Below, piece by piece: positions 27,255-36,414 of a stretch of 64,000 nt of DNA. How positions within the stretch are numbered: position 1 is the stretch's first letter; each line of letters starts with the position of its first letter. The DNA is from Bacillus sp. DNRA2 (GTDB lineage Bacteria; Bacillota; Bacilli; Bacillales; Cytobacillaceae), in assembly GCF_012843265.1 (NCBI RefSeq), contig NZ_JABAIT010000009.1:1-64000 (forward strand), read 5' to 3'. A model generated the notes under the pieces. The model had not been told where the DNA came from. It saw only the letters and a list, made by a program, of their open reading frames with translations, and did no database searches. The translations under genes were made by a program, and so were the position numbers.

Positions 27255-28910
27255 ATGAAGCAAACGCGTAAGCGGTTAGGTGATTTATTGGTCGAGGCCG
27301 GTCTGATTACAGAGGACCAGCTACAATTAGCTTTAAAAGAAAAACCACAAGGTCAACGCCTAGGTGACGCCTTGTTGCAAAGAGGATATATTACTGAGCA
27401 ACAATTAATTGAAGTCTTGGAAGTTCAACTTGGAATACCCCATATCAGTTTGTACGGATATCCATTTGAAACGAATCTATTTTCCCTTGTCTCCAAGGAA
27501 TCCGCCATGCGCAATTTACTGATTCCAATTAAGAAGGATGGGGACAAGCTGTTTGTCGCAATGGCCGACCCAATGGATTTCTTTGCAATTGACGACCTCC
27601 GGCTTGCGACAGGTTTTCAGATCGAAGCCGTTCTGGCAACAAAGGATGATATTGTTCGGGCAATCAATAAATATTATGACGTCGATGAAGAGTTTGATGA
27701 ATTCTTTGATGGTAATAAAAAAGGTGAAAAAGAAGAGACCATAACTGATGAGGATTCACCAATCGTTCGTCTCGTCAATCAAATTCTCTCTAATGCAGTT
27801 ATGCAGAAGGCTAGTGATATTCACATTGACCCGCATGAAACAAAGGTTTTAGTTCGTTACCGGGTAGACGGCATTTTAAGAGTTGAGCGTGTGCTCCCGA
27901 AAAATATGCAAAGCTTTTTGACAGCCAGAATTAAGATTATGTCAAACCTTGATATTACCGAGAATCGGGTACCGCAGGATGGTCGGATAAAAATTAATCT
28001 TAATGTTTATCCTGTCGATTTGCGGGTTTCAACATTACCGACGGTTCATGGCGAAAAAATCGTTATGCGGATTCTCGATTTAGGAAATGCACTCATTGAT
28101 CTCGATAAACTTGGCTTTAATAAGCTGAATCTTAATCGTTTTAATAAAATGATTGAACGTCCAAATGGGATTGTTCTCATTACCGGTCCAACTGGATCTG
28201 GTAAATCCTCAACACTTTATGCTGCTTTAAATAAATTAAACAGTGAAGAGGTTAACATTATTACGATTGAAGACCCAGTTGAATTCCAATTGGAGGGTGT
28301 CAGTCAAATTCAAGTTAACTCAAACATTGGCATGACATTCGCAACTGGATTAAGATCGATTCTCCGTCAAGATCCGAATATTATCATGGTGGGGGAAATC
28401 CGTGATAAGGAAACAGTTGAAGTGGCAATTCGGGCATCGCTAACCGGACACCTTGTATTAAGTACATTGCACACAAATGACGCCTTGAGCTCGATTAACC
28501 GTTTAATTGATATGGGAATGGAGCCATTTCTTGTTGCGACTTCACTTGCAGGAATTGTTGCACAGCGCTTAATTCGAAAAGTATGTCGTGACTGTGGTGA
28601 GCACCATGAAGCAACTGCAAGGGAAAAGGAAATTTTTGCAAGCCGTGGTTTAAAAATCGAGACAATCATGCGTGGAAAAGGCTGTGCTTCTTGTAACATG
28701 ACTGGATATAAAGGTCGACTTGCGATTCATGAGGTTGTGACGGTCAATGAAGAAATGCGTCGAGCTATCATGACAGATGATTCTCAAACAACATTAAGAC
28801 AAATTGCGATTAAAAACAAAACTATTTTCTTGATTGATGATGGCTTACTTAAAGTAAAACAAGGCTTAACGACAACTGAGGAAGTCCTTAAAGTAGCCAT
28901 TTCTGAATAG
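27255..28910 (+). CDS. pilB: Type IV pilus assembly ATPase PilB
   Basis: PilB is the hexameric cytoplasmic motor that powers pilus extension. The 551-residue protein has an N-terminal GspE-type domain (RLGDLLVEAGLI, GQRLGDALLQRGYI), then the ATPase core with Walker A GPTGSGKSS near residue 311, Walker B region DPNIIMVGEIRD, and the His-box LVLSTLHTNDA. The tetracysteine zinc motif CRDCG with CASCNMTGYKGR is present. ATG 27255 follows GGGGTGTG; the ATG-like reading from 27240 has no spacing for a site. pilT follows 10 bases later. Confidence 0.95.
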   Translation: MKQTRKRLGDLLVEAGLITEDQLQLALKEKPQGQRLGDALLQRGYITEQQLIEVLEVQLGIPHISLYGYPFETNLFSLVSKESAMRNLLIPIKKDGDKLFVAMADPMDFFAIDDLRLATGFQIEAVLATKDDIVRAINKYYDVDEEFDEFFDGNKKGEKEETITDEDSPIVRLVNQILSNAVMQKASDIHIDPHETKVLVRYRVDGILRVERVLPKNMQSFLTARIKIMSNLDITENRVPQDGRIKINLNVYPVDLRVSTLPTVHGEKIVMRILDLGNALIDLDKLGFNKLNLNRFNKMIERPNGIVLITGPTGSGKSSTLYAALNKLNSEEVNIITIEDPVEFQLEGVSQIQVNSNIGMTFATGLRSILRQDPNIIMVGEIRDKETVEVAIRASLTGHLVLSTLHTNDALSSINRLIDMGMEPFLVATSLAGIVAQRLIRKVCRDCGEHHEATAREKEIFASRGLKIETIMRGKGCASCNMTGYKGRLAIHEVVTVNEEMRRAIMTDDSQTTLRQIAIKNKTIFLIDDGLLKVKQGLTTTEEVLKVAISE

Positions 28911-28920
28911 AGGTGCAAAG

Positions 28921-29961
28921 GTGAAAGAAAGAATAGATCACTTATTAAGAGCTGCCTTTGAGCTTAAGGCATCTGATATTCATTTAACCGTGGGTGTTCC
29001 ACCAATATTTCGCTTACATGGCGAATTAAAACGTTATGGGAAAGACGTGCTGGAGGCTGAAGATACAGAAGCTTTGGCTCGGGAAATTGTTCCAGAGGGA
29101 ATGTGGGAGCAATTTATGGAACTGGGAGAATTAGACTTTTCCTATTCGATACCAGAAGTCTCACGATATCGTGTGAACACGTTTAAACAGCGAGGCTGTA
29201 TTGCAATTGCGATCAGGACGATTCCGACGAAAATTCCAACCATTGAAGATCTAAATTTACCAGAAATCTGTGCGAAAATTACTGAAAAACCACAGGGGTT
29301 AATACTTGTCACAGGACCAACGGGAAGTGGTAAATCCACAACCTTGGCTGCGATGATCAATTATATGAACCATACAAAGCGCGATCATATCATTACCTTA
29401 GAAGATCCGATCGAATTTTTGCATAAGCATGGAACGTCAATCATTGATCAGCGAGAGGTCGGCTTTGATACAAAGAACTTTGCTAATGCTTTAAGGGCAG
29501 CGCTGCGTCAGGATCCCGATTCAATTCTTGTTGGTGAGATGCGTGATTTAGAGACGATTCAAATTGCGATAACAGCAGCTGAAACAGGCCATTTAGTATT
29601 TGGTACTTTACATACTTCGAGTGCACCCGCTTCAATTGAGCGGATTATCGACGTGTTCGAACCGGCCCATCAGCCGCAAATTCGGACACAGCTTGCCACT
29701 GTTTTGGTGGCGATTATTTCGCAACGTTTGTTTAAAACAGTTGACGGGAAAGGCCGACGGGCAGCTTTAGAAATTCTTGTGAATAGCCCTGCCATTGCCA
29801 ACCTTATCCGCAATGATAAAATTCCTCAGATTGAATCAATCATGCAAACTTCACGAGCACAGGGAATGCAGACGCTTGAATCAAGTATAAAAGAGCTTGT
29901 CATGAACGGTATTATTTCAAGGGAAGAAGCTCAGCCTTATATGAAAGATCCGGTGATGTAG
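28921..29961 (+). CDS. pilT: Type IV pilus retraction ATPase PilT
   Basis: PilT drives pilus depolymerization, so this pilus is probably retractile and may support twitching or DNA uptake. The 346-residue protein starts with the typical ASDIHLTVGVPPIFRLHGEL pattern, has Walker A TGPTGSGKST near 130-139, Walker B (DPDSILVGEMRD), the His box (LVFGTLHTSSA) and the C-terminal AIANLIRN motif, close to the PilT AIRNLIRE signature. GTG 28921 follows AGAGGTG. The next gene begins directly after its stop. Confidence 0.95.
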   Translation: MKERIDHLLRAAFELKASDIHLTVGVPPIFRLHGELKRYGKDVLEAEDTEALAREIVPEGMWEQFMELGELDFSYSIPEVSRYRVNTFKQRGCIAIAIRTIPTKIPTIEDLNLPEICAKITEKPQGLILVTGPTGSGKSTTLAAMINYMNHTKRDHIITLEDPIEFLHKHGTSIIDQREVGFDTKNFANALRAALRQDPDSILVGEMRDLETIQIAITAAETGHLVFGTLHTSSAPASIERIIDVFEPAHQPQIRTQLATVLVAIISQRLFKTVDGKGRRAALEILVNSPAIANLIRNDKIPQIESIMQTSRAQGMQTLESSIKELVMNGIISREEAQPYMKDPVM

Positions 29962-31173
29962 ATGGCTCGTTATAAATATACAGGTCGAGACCGTAAAGGA
30001 AAGAGGACAGGGACGTTAAATGCTCCGTCAAAGCGAGAAGCGATTGAAAAGCTTCGTAGTGATGGAGTCCGTGTTTTGGAAATGACCGAAGTTCCAGAAA
30101 CCGCATTGACCAAGGATATCCAATTTGGAAATCCAGTAAAGTTGCAGCATATGGTTATTTACTTGCGTCAATTTGCAACATTAATCAAAGCAGGTGTCAC
30201 CATCGTTGACGCTACTGCGATTCTGGCTGAACAAACTGAGAGTAAGGCATTAAAAAAAGCATTAATGGATATAGAATCAGAACTTCGGATGGGACGTCCA
30301 TTTTCAGACTCAGCAGAAAAGCATAAAAAGGTTTTTTCGTCGATGTTTATTAATTTAGTAAAGGCCGGAGAAGTTGGCGGAAATATGGAGGAAACGCTTG
30401 AGAGTTTGGCTGTTTTCTTCGAAAAGCAGCATCATACTCGCCAAAAGGTAAAATCAGCACTTTCTTATCCGACGGTCATTGGAATTATCGCTATTGGCGT
30501 TGTCATTTTCTTATTGACCTCTGTTGTGCCCACTTTTGTAAGTATGTTTGAGGACATGAACGCTGAATTACCGGCTATTACTCAATTTGTATTAGATGCC
30601 TCTGAGTTTATGCAAAAGTTTTGGTGGTTAGTCATAATTATTTTTATCGGTATTATCTTTGGCTTTGTTGCCGCACGAGGCAATCCAAAGACAAGATATT
30701 ATTTAGATTATGCAGCATTGCGAATGCCAGTGTTTGGGAAAATGCAACAAAAAGCAGCTCTGGCCCGCTTGAGTAGAACATTAAGCTCGTTATTCTCGAG
30801 TGGCGTACCGATTTTACAAGCATTAGCATCCTGTGAAAAGGTTGTTGAAAATGAGGTCATTGCCAAAGTTGTCCGTGCTTCTAGAGATGAATTGGGGAAA
30901 GGAAATTCACTAACGACTCCAATGATAAAGCACTGGGCGTTTCCGCCATTGGTCACACAAATGATTGCGATTGGTGAAACAACAGGATCTCTTGATACGA
31001 TGCTGTCAAAAGTTGCCGATTTTTATGAGCAGGAGGTGGAAAACACAACTGATCAAATCAAAGCATTAATTGAACCAATTATGATTGTCTTTTTAGCGGG
31101 GATTGTTGGGGTCATCGTTCTATCAATTATGATGCCGATGTTTGACATGTTCCAGCACGTTGATCAGCTGTAG
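29962..31173 (+). CDS. pilC: Type IV pilus inner-membrane platform protein PilC
   Basis: PilC is the GspF-type membrane protein that couples the motors to pilin insertion. It has 403 residues with two T2SSF domains. The first contains YLRQFATLIKAGVTIVDA and the VKAGEVGGNMEETLE motif, followed by a membrane segment (VIGIIAIGVVIFLLTSVVP). The second contains ALARLSRTLSSLFSSGVPI and IGETTGSLDTML, with a C-terminal membrane helix. The start is ATG 29962, directly after pilT. Confidence 0.95.
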   Translation: MARYKYTGRDRKGKRTGTLNAPSKREAIEKLRSDGVRVLEMTEVPETALTKDIQFGNPVKLQHMVIYLRQFATLIKAGVTIVDATAILAEQTESKALKKALMDIESELRMGRPFSDSAEKHKKVFSSMFINLVKAGEVGGNMEETLESLAVFFEKQHHTRQKVKSALSYPTVIGIIAIGVVIFLLTSVVPTFVSMFEDMNAELPAITQFVLDASEFMQKFWWLVIIIFIGIIFGFVAARGNPKTRYYLDYAALRMPVFGKMQQKAALARLSRTLSSLFSSGVPILQALASCEKVVENEVIAKVVRASRDELGKGNSLTTPMIKHWAFPPLVTQMIAIGETTGSLDTMLSKVADFYEQEVENTTDQIKALIEPIMIVFLAGIVGVIVLSIMMPMFDMFQHVDQL

Positions 31174-31200
31174 AATATAGTATAATTACCAATTTATTTA

Positions 31201-31221
31201 TGTCGAAATAATGTGTATAAT
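31201..31221 (+). promoter_or_regulatory. Candidate promoter of the major prepilin with a Spo0A-box core
   Basis: TATAAT at 31216-31221 lies 59 bases before the pilin start and has no good -35 box. A perfect Spo0A core TGTCGAA (31201-31207) lies eight bases before it. In cassette A a similar motif ends eight bases before its TATAAT. Another TATAAT at 31181-31186 is an alternative. Confidence 0.45.
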
Positions 31222-31279
31222 CTAGGTGATAGAAGACAAAAAATACTATCAATATAATGATGAAAGGGAGAGAGAAGTT

Positions 31280-31705
31280 ATGTTACAAAAATTAAAAAAA
31301 CGTCTTAAAAACCAAAAAGGCTTTACATTAATCGAACTATTAGCAGTAATCGTTATTTTGGGGATTATTGCAGCGATTGCGATTCCGGCGATTGGTGGGA
31401 TTATTGATAAAACTGAAAAAGACGCTCAAGTCTCAGAAGGTATTCAAATTATTAGTTCTGCAAAATTATATATGTCAGCACATCAACATATCGATAATGG
31501 TACTGCGAGCGATGGTAAAATGGAATTAACAACCACTGAATTAGATTCTTATCTTGATAACGTGGATGATACAGGCTACACAGTCTTGGTTACTAAAGCC
31601 GCAAGTGGAAAATACACTTATGAAATAACAGATCATGCAGCTGTTCAAATTGTAAATGGTAGTTCAGCAACCAGTGCAACCGAACAGAATTTATTAGATT
31701 ATTAA
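31280..31705 (+). CDS. pilA: Major type IV prepilin (PilA-like)
   Basis: A 141-residue prepilin that forms the pilus shaft. The leader is 14 residues, basic, ending NQKG; the mature protein begins FTLIELLAVIVILGIIAAIAIPA with Glu at +5. That is the textbook N-methylated pilin start, and the best match in the window. The head has no cysteines and few aromatic residues. ATG 31280 follows AAAGGGAG by nine bases. It has its own candidate promoter and lies between pilC and pilD, the usual place for the major pilin. Confidence 0.9.
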   Translation: MLQKLKKRLKNQKGFTLIELLAVIVILGIIAAIAIPAIGGIIDKTEKDAQVSEGIQIISSAKLYMSAHQHIDNGTASDGKMELTTTELDSYLDNVDDTGYTVLVTKAASGKYTYEITDHAAVQIVNGSSATSATEQNLLDY

Positions 31706-31709
31706 CAAT

Positions 31710-32456
31710 ATGCATCAGTTGTTGTTTATATACGGCTTACTTTTAGGTTCTTTCTATAACGTAGTTGGACTTCGCGTGCCACAAGGTCAATCGATTGTTT
31801 CACCCCGCTCAGCATGTCCAACATGCGGGCATCAGCTTAGAGCAATTGAACTGATTCCAGTTCTGTCATACCTTTTGCAAGGGGGGAAATGCCGCGTCTG
31901 TAAGACGGGCATTTCTCCTATTTATCCAATCATCGAATTTTTAACGGGAGTTTTATTTGCAACAGCCCCACTTGTAGTTGGCTGGAATAGTGAACTATTA
32001 ATTGCCTTAACCTTCATTTCACTATTTATTATCATCTTGGTATCTGACACAGCATATATGATTATCCCTGATAAAGTTTTATTAGTATTCGCAGGGATTT
32101 TTTTATTGGAACGGTTGTTTTTTCCACTTTTACCCTGGTGGGATTCCCTCTTAGGTGCGGGAATCGGTTTTGGTCTCTTGCTCATAATTGCCCTTGTTAG
32201 TAAAGGTGGTATGGGCGGCGGTGACATTAAACTATTCGCACTGATTGGCTTTGTTGTGGGGGTCAAAACATTATTATTAGCCTTTTTTTTATCGACGTTT
32301 TTAGGGGCGATGTTTGGGCTGCTTGGAATGGCGTTAAAAGTTGTTAAAAGGGGGAAGCCAATTCCGTTTGGTCCGTTTATAGCCTTAGGAACGTTGTTAG
32401 CTTATTACTTTGGTGAAACTATTATTAATGCCTATCTTGATTTATTTTTTACATAA
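31710..32456 (+). CDS. pilD: Prepilin peptidase / N-methyltransferase PilD (ComC position)
   Basis: PilD cleaves prepilin leaders after glycine and methylates the new N-terminus. The 248-residue membrane protein has the N-terminal domain with four cysteines (CPTCGHQ and CRVCKTG), eight or so helices, and the two catalytic aspartates of the GxGD aspartic peptidase family (SDTAYMIIPD and GGGDIKLF). In B. subtilis the gene in this chromosomal position is comC, so this is likely its ortholog and may also process competence pilins. It has a weak binding site and may be translated by coupling to pilA, whose stop is four bases upstream. Confidence 0.93.
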   Translation: MHQLLFIYGLLLGSFYNVVGLRVPQGQSIVSPRSACPTCGHQLRAIELIPVLSYLLQGGKCRVCKTGISPIYPIIEFLTGVLFATAPLVVGWNSELLIALTFISLFIIILVSDTAYMIIPDKVLLVFAGIFLLERLFFPLLPWWDSLLGAGIGFGLLLIIALVSKGGMGGGDIKLFALIGFVVGVKTLLLAFFLSTFLGAMFGLLGMALKVVKRGKPIPFGPFIALGTLLAYYFGETIINAYLDLFFT

Positions 32457-32474
32457 AACAAAGGGGGTTGGAAT

Positions 32475-33467
32475 ATGGGATTACCCCGCCTATCGGTTGG
32501 TAGCCGACCTATTGATATCATTATAAATGATCACAGCATTCGTTATATTGAAATAAAACCTGGGAACCCGCCGATTCCAGTTCGCTGGGGCGAACGTTAT
32601 TTGCCACCTGGGTTGGTTAAAGAGGGAAAAATCGCTGATGAAGACACTTTATCGGTTATTTTAGATGAGTGTATTGATGCCTGGAAAATTCGACGTCGGA
32701 AAGTTAGATTTCTAGCGCCCGACCCGTATGTTACAATTCGCCGCTTGGCGATTCCCGATGATGTACAGCATGATGAAATCAATGGATATTTAAATTTGGA
32801 AATCGGCGCAAGCATTCATTTACCATTTGAGGATCCAATCTTTGATTATCTTGCCCTTCCTAAGACAGAGGAAAAACGGGAAATATTGTTATTTGCGGCC
32901 AATCGTCAATATGTCATGAAGTATTCAGAACTTTTCTCAGACTTAAAAATGATTCCCAATGCTGTCGATCTTTCATCATTGGCATTGTATCGTTTATATC
33001 ACTTAATTAAAAAACAGAAAAATGATGAAAAAATTCTAGTTCTTCAATTTGATATCGATCTCGTTGTCATGAGCATTTTTGAAAATGAAATTCCATTTTT
33101 TATGAGGCATCAGTATTTTCCATACAATGAACAGGAATGGGATATAAAAATTGGACGTAGTGGTTTTCAACAGCCTACATTTATTGGTGATCTTGATGAA
33201 TTAAAAGATCATATTGATGATGCTCTAAAAGAAGTAAGTAAGTTGATTGACTTTTATCAATACTCACTCCATCAAGGTAAAAATGAAATTAACAAAATCG
33301 TCTTAACTGGTGATAACCCGTTCTTGGATGAAATTAAGCAGGCACTCCAAGCACGATTTGATATCGCTGTTGAAATGCTTGAGATAAATGAGATGGAAAC
33401 TTTGAAGAATAGACCATTGCCTAGAAGCCATTATCTAGCCTTTGGGCTAGCGTTAAAAGAGGTGTAG
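32475..33467 (+). CDS. pilM: Type IV pilus assembly protein PilM (actin-like)
   Basis: PilM is a cytoplasmic actin-like ATPase that binds the N-terminus of PilN. The 330-residue protein is a divergent member, with the SHS2-like region YLNLEIGASIHLPFEDPIFDY near residue 108 and the phosphate loop-like stretch VLTGDNPFLDE near 275. ATG 32475 follows AAAGGGGG. The identification is strengthened by the neighbours pilN and pilO in the standard order. Confidence 0.88.
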   Translation: MGLPRLSVGSRPIDIIINDHSIRYIEIKPGNPPIPVRWGERYLPPGLVKEGKIADEDTLSVILDECIDAWKIRRRKVRFLAPDPYVTIRRLAIPDDVQHDEINGYLNLEIGASIHLPFEDPIFDYLALPKTEEKREILLFAANRQYVMKYSELFSDLKMIPNAVDLSSLALYRLYHLIKKQKNDEKILVLQFDIDLVVMSIFENEIPFFMRHQYFPYNEQEWDIKIGRSGFQQPTFIGDLDELKDHIDDALKEVSKLIDFYQYSLHQGKNEINKIVLTGDNPFLDEIKQALQARFDIAVEMLEINEMETLKNRPLPRSHYLAFGLALKEV

Positions 33468-33469
33468 TC

Positions 33470-34102
33470 ATGCTAGTAGAAATTAACCTGCTGCCGAGAA
33501 AGGAACCAAAAAGTATTGCATTTTTGGTGATCATCAGTTCAGCACTCGTCATTTTACTTTTAGCAGGACTTCTCATCCTTTGGCAAGGCAGTCGCTTAGA
33601 GAATGAGTTAAATAACCTGAATAGTAAAATTTCATCTACCCAAAAGCTTGTCCAAGCTGAACAAGCAAAGTTGGAAAAGAATAAACTAGGAACAGAATCC
33701 TATACGCAACTTGATAGTGCGGTCAAATGGGCCAATGATGAACCAATTAAATCAGCACCCATCCTAAAGCGAATTGTTGCACTTCTTCCAGAACGTGGGT
33801 TTATTCAAAATATTTCCTATGCCGAGACAGGTAATGTAACGATGACGGTTCAGTTTGATAGCAGCCGAGAAGCAGCTTATTTTTATAAAACGCTGTTGGA
33901 TGCTGATTGGATTACAGGTGCAACATTATCATCATTAGCTGCAGCAGAAATTGATGATAATGGAGATTCTAAAACAGATACTAATACTGCAGATAACGAG
34001 CAAATTCTTCCGCGTTATACCGGCCAATATACGCTTACTTTAAACCGGAATATAATTAATAGTCAGGAGCTTGCTGAAACACAAGGAGGCGGTAATCGAT
34101 GA
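33470..34102 (+). CDS. pilN: Type IV pilus assembly protein PilN
   Basis: PilN is a bitopic membrane protein that links PilM to PilO. The 210-residue protein begins MLVEINLLPRKE, the conserved INLLP motif that inserts into PilM. A membrane helix (FLVIISSALVILLLAGLLILW) and an extracellular coiled coil follow, then a ferredoxin-like head. A short Asp/Asn/Thr-rich stretch (residues about 160-180) lies near the end. It overlaps pilO by four bases. Confidence 0.88.
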   Translation: MLVEINLLPRKEPKSIAFLVIISSALVILLLAGLLILWQGSRLENELNNLNSKISSTQKLVQAEQAKLEKNKLGTESYTQLDSAVKWANDEPIKSAPILKRIVALLPERGFIQNISYAETGNVTMTVQFDSSREAAYFYKTLLDADWITGATLSSLAAAEIDDNGDSKTDTNTADNEQILPRYTGQYTLTLNRNIINSQELAETQGGGNR

Positions 34103-34965
34103 ATCTTCACTTTTCAAAACGAGAAACCTTAATCCTTGTACTTACTTTATTACTGACAATTGCTTCAATTTTTGCTCTTTATTATTTATATTTAGAACCA
34201 AAATATAAGAATATTGATACCCAAACTGCTTCCTTAAAAACTGAAAAAGAGCTTTTAGCATCACTACAAAAACAGCAACAAACTAAATCGGATATTACCG
34301 CTGAAAGCCTTGCGGTCTTGCAGCGCAAGGTTCCGGTAAAGCCCCAGCAGGAACAGTTGATTTTGGATCTTGAGCAAGCTGAAGTAATTTCGGGTACGAA
34401 AATTATGAGTATGGCATTTTCTGAAGGTGATGTAGCCCCAGCGCCAGCGGAAACACAAAACAACACCAACAAGGATCAAGCAAATGCCAATGATGAAGAA
34501 AAGAACAGTAATACAGACGATAAAACGGATCAGAGTGCGGATAATCAAGCAGCTGATGATAAAACAACTGATGACAATAAAAACACTGAGGAAGATAATA
34601 ATACTGAAAAGGATGGCGAAAAGGCCAATACATATGAACCGACTCCATTACCTGGTGGAATTAAACGGTTAATGGTGACTCTTTCAGTAGAATCAAATAA
34701 CTATGAAGAATTAAAAAAATTCATGGAGTCCTTAGAGAGTTTACAAAGAACAATTGTTATTGAAACGATAAGTTTTTCGGGTACAACTGAAGTAACAAAA
34801 GTTGAAGCAACAAAAGATGAAAAACTATCATATAATTTAACGCTGTCGGCATTCTTTATGCCAGGGTTAACCGATTTGCAGGACAAGCTTCCTGAATTAG
34901 TAGCTCCACCGCCAGCAAACAAGACAAATCCTTTCAATCGTTTCCCGGATTTAAATAGCTATTAA
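34099..34965 (+). CDS. pilO: Type IV pilus assembly protein PilO
   Basis: PilO pairs with PilN in the membrane alignment complex. The 288-residue protein has one N-terminal helix (LILVLTLLLTIASIFALYYL), a coiled coil (residues 35-60), the first half of the head, a linker of about 60 residues made of Asp, Asn, Lys, Thr and Glu (roughly residues 112-175), then the second half (IKRLMVTLSVESNNYEELKKF). The linker is unusual for the family. It is the last gene of the pilus locus. Confidence 0.86.
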   Translation: MNLHFSKRETLILVLTLLLTIASIFALYYLYLEPKYKNIDTQTASLKTEKELLASLQKQQQTKSDITAESLAVLQRKVPVKPQQEQLILDLEQAEVISGTKIMSMAFSEGDVAPAPAETQNNTNKDQANANDEEKNSNTDDKTDQSADNQAADDKTTDDNKNTEEDNNTEKDGEKANTYEPTPLPGGIKRLMVTLSVESNNYEELKKFMESLESLQRTIVIETISFSGTTEVTKVEATKDEKLSYNLTLSAFFMPGLTDLQDKLPELVAPPPANKTNPFNRFPDLNSY

Positions 34966-35001
34966 AATAAACTATTAAAAAAATTGGCGAAAGCCTTTCT
35001 T

Positions 35002-35033
35002 AACAAGACGACAAAAGTCTTGTTATTTTTTTT
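35002..35033 (+). terminator. Terminator of the pilus locus
   Basis: Perfect arms aacaagac (35002-35009) and gtcttgtt (35017-35024), followed by attttttttt-like tail. Confidence 0.92.
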
Positions 35034-35087
35034 GTCTACTATGATAGGATGGAAACAATTCTCAGCACGAAAGTAGGAGGGGGCAGG

Positions 35088-36221
35088 ATGGAAAAGCGAG
35101 AACAAGGAAAAACGATTACGATAAAAATAAATGGAAAGCATCAGGCTTTTGCAGATCAAAAACAAAAATTAACGCGGCGTCAGGGACAAATTCACGAAAA
35201 CACAATGGTTGAACCGGTGATAATGAAAGATGAAGAGCAACCAAAAAGATTTATTACATCGGAAAATGAAAATATCATTGAGAACCAAACTATTTCAATA
35301 AATGAAACTGCTGCGTCAGAAGAACATAAGGAAGAACAATTTGATTGGATTCTACCAGAACGATCAAATGAAATAGATTTGCAGGATTACAAGAAGGTTG
35401 ACGAGCCAAACAAGAAGAAATCAACAGCAGTGGCTCCAAAAAAGTCATCATTTAAAATTATGACAAGTAAGTCAAAATTCAATCGCGGAGTGTTTGCGAC
35501 GATATTTTTCGCCGTCTTTTTAGCGGTAATTCTGGGGACAAGCTTTGGTTTTACGATGCTTAAGCTCGTTTTTATTGAAAAGGCAAGCGATTCAGAAACG
35601 GCCATTCCGACAACGGTCATTCCAGAGGAGAAAGAACCAAGTACCAAACCTACTGGTGCTATTTCGCTTGTCCTTCCCACAATCTCAACTTGGGTTGTTC
35701 AGGAGGGAGCCTATGCTAATTCAAACTCTGCAAAATCAGTAGTCGATGATTTAAAAGATAAAGGTCTGAGTGCGACAATCTTTGAAGGTGACAAATCTTT
35801 TATATTATTAGGTGTTGCAGATACGAAGGAAAGCGCCAAGGTGTTAAGCGGTAAATTGGCTGACTCTAATATAAATGAACCATTTTCTAAAGAAATTAGT
35901 ACTGGAGGAAATGAGTTAAAGGGTATCAACGATCAAGAAAAAGCTTTTCTTGAAGGATTCGCTCCATTATTTGCCGAAATGACGAAAGCTACCTCTGCAG
36001 AAAAGCTAGCTGATTCAGACCTCAAAAGCCTAAAGAAAGCTTCAAATAACCTTAATCAATTAAACAAGATTGAAAATAAACAAATAAAGTCTATAAAGGC
36101 TCATAGTCAGGCTGCTATCAAAAATATTGAATCCATTACAAAGAAACCGGACAAAAAACAAAGTATAGAGCTTCAACAACATCTACTATCGATATTAGCA
36201 ACATACCAAGATTTGAAATAA
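35088..36221 (+). CDS. spoIIB: Stage II sporulation protein B, SpoIIB
   Basis: SpoIIB localizes to the polar septum and helps engulfment at septal peptidoglycan. The 377-residue protein starts with a basic stretch (KTITIKINGKHQ), as the B. subtilis protein does, then a long cytoplasmic acidic region and one membrane helix near residues 136-158. Next comes a SPOR-type domain (TWVVQEGAYANSNSAKSVVDDLKDKG near 200), which binds denuded glycan. ATG 35088 follows TAGGAGG. The position, after the comC equivalent and before maf, matches B. subtilis. Confidence 0.88.
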   Translation: MEKREQGKTITIKINGKHQAFADQKQKLTRRQGQIHENTMVEPVIMKDEEQPKRFITSENENIIENQTISINETAASEEHKEEQFDWILPERSNEIDLQDYKKVDEPNKKKSTAVAPKKSSFKIMTSKSKFNRGVFATIFFAVFLAVILGTSFGFTMLKLVFIEKASDSETAIPTTVIPEEKEPSTKPTGAISLVLPTISTWVVQEGAYANSNSAKSVVDDLKDKGLSATIFEGDKSFILLGVADTKESAKVLSGKLADSNINEPFSKEISTGGNELKGINDQEKAFLEGFAPLFAEMTKATSAEKLADSDLKSLKKASNNLNQLNKIENKQIKSIKAHSQAAIKNIESITKKPDKKQSIELQQHLLSILATYQDLK

Positions 36222-36276
36222 CAATAAAGGTAACGTAATAATGTCGAATATTTTCCGGGCAATAATAAAAGCTAGT

Positions 36277-36311
36277 AGAGGGTGATGTGTCATCCTCTGT
36301 TTTGTTTTTTT
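36277..36311 (+). terminator. Terminator after spoIIB
   Basis: Arms agagggtga and tcatcctct (one G-T pair) with tgtg-rich loop, followed by gttttgttttttt. A TGTCGAA sequence lies just upstream at 36242. Confidence 0.8.
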
Positions 36312-36414
36312 ATGATAATTTTCCATAATAAAAATTGTTTGTAGACTTGAACTTTGATAGTATTGAACTGTATCTCCCCAATAATTTTTTTGGCAATGAA
36401 AGGACAGTGATTTA

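Noticed and set aside
15225-34965. Recent horizontal acquisition of the pilus locus by a mobile element
   Set aside because: No integrase, transposase, tRNA gene or direct repeats are seen at its ends, and the comC equivalent is in its native place.
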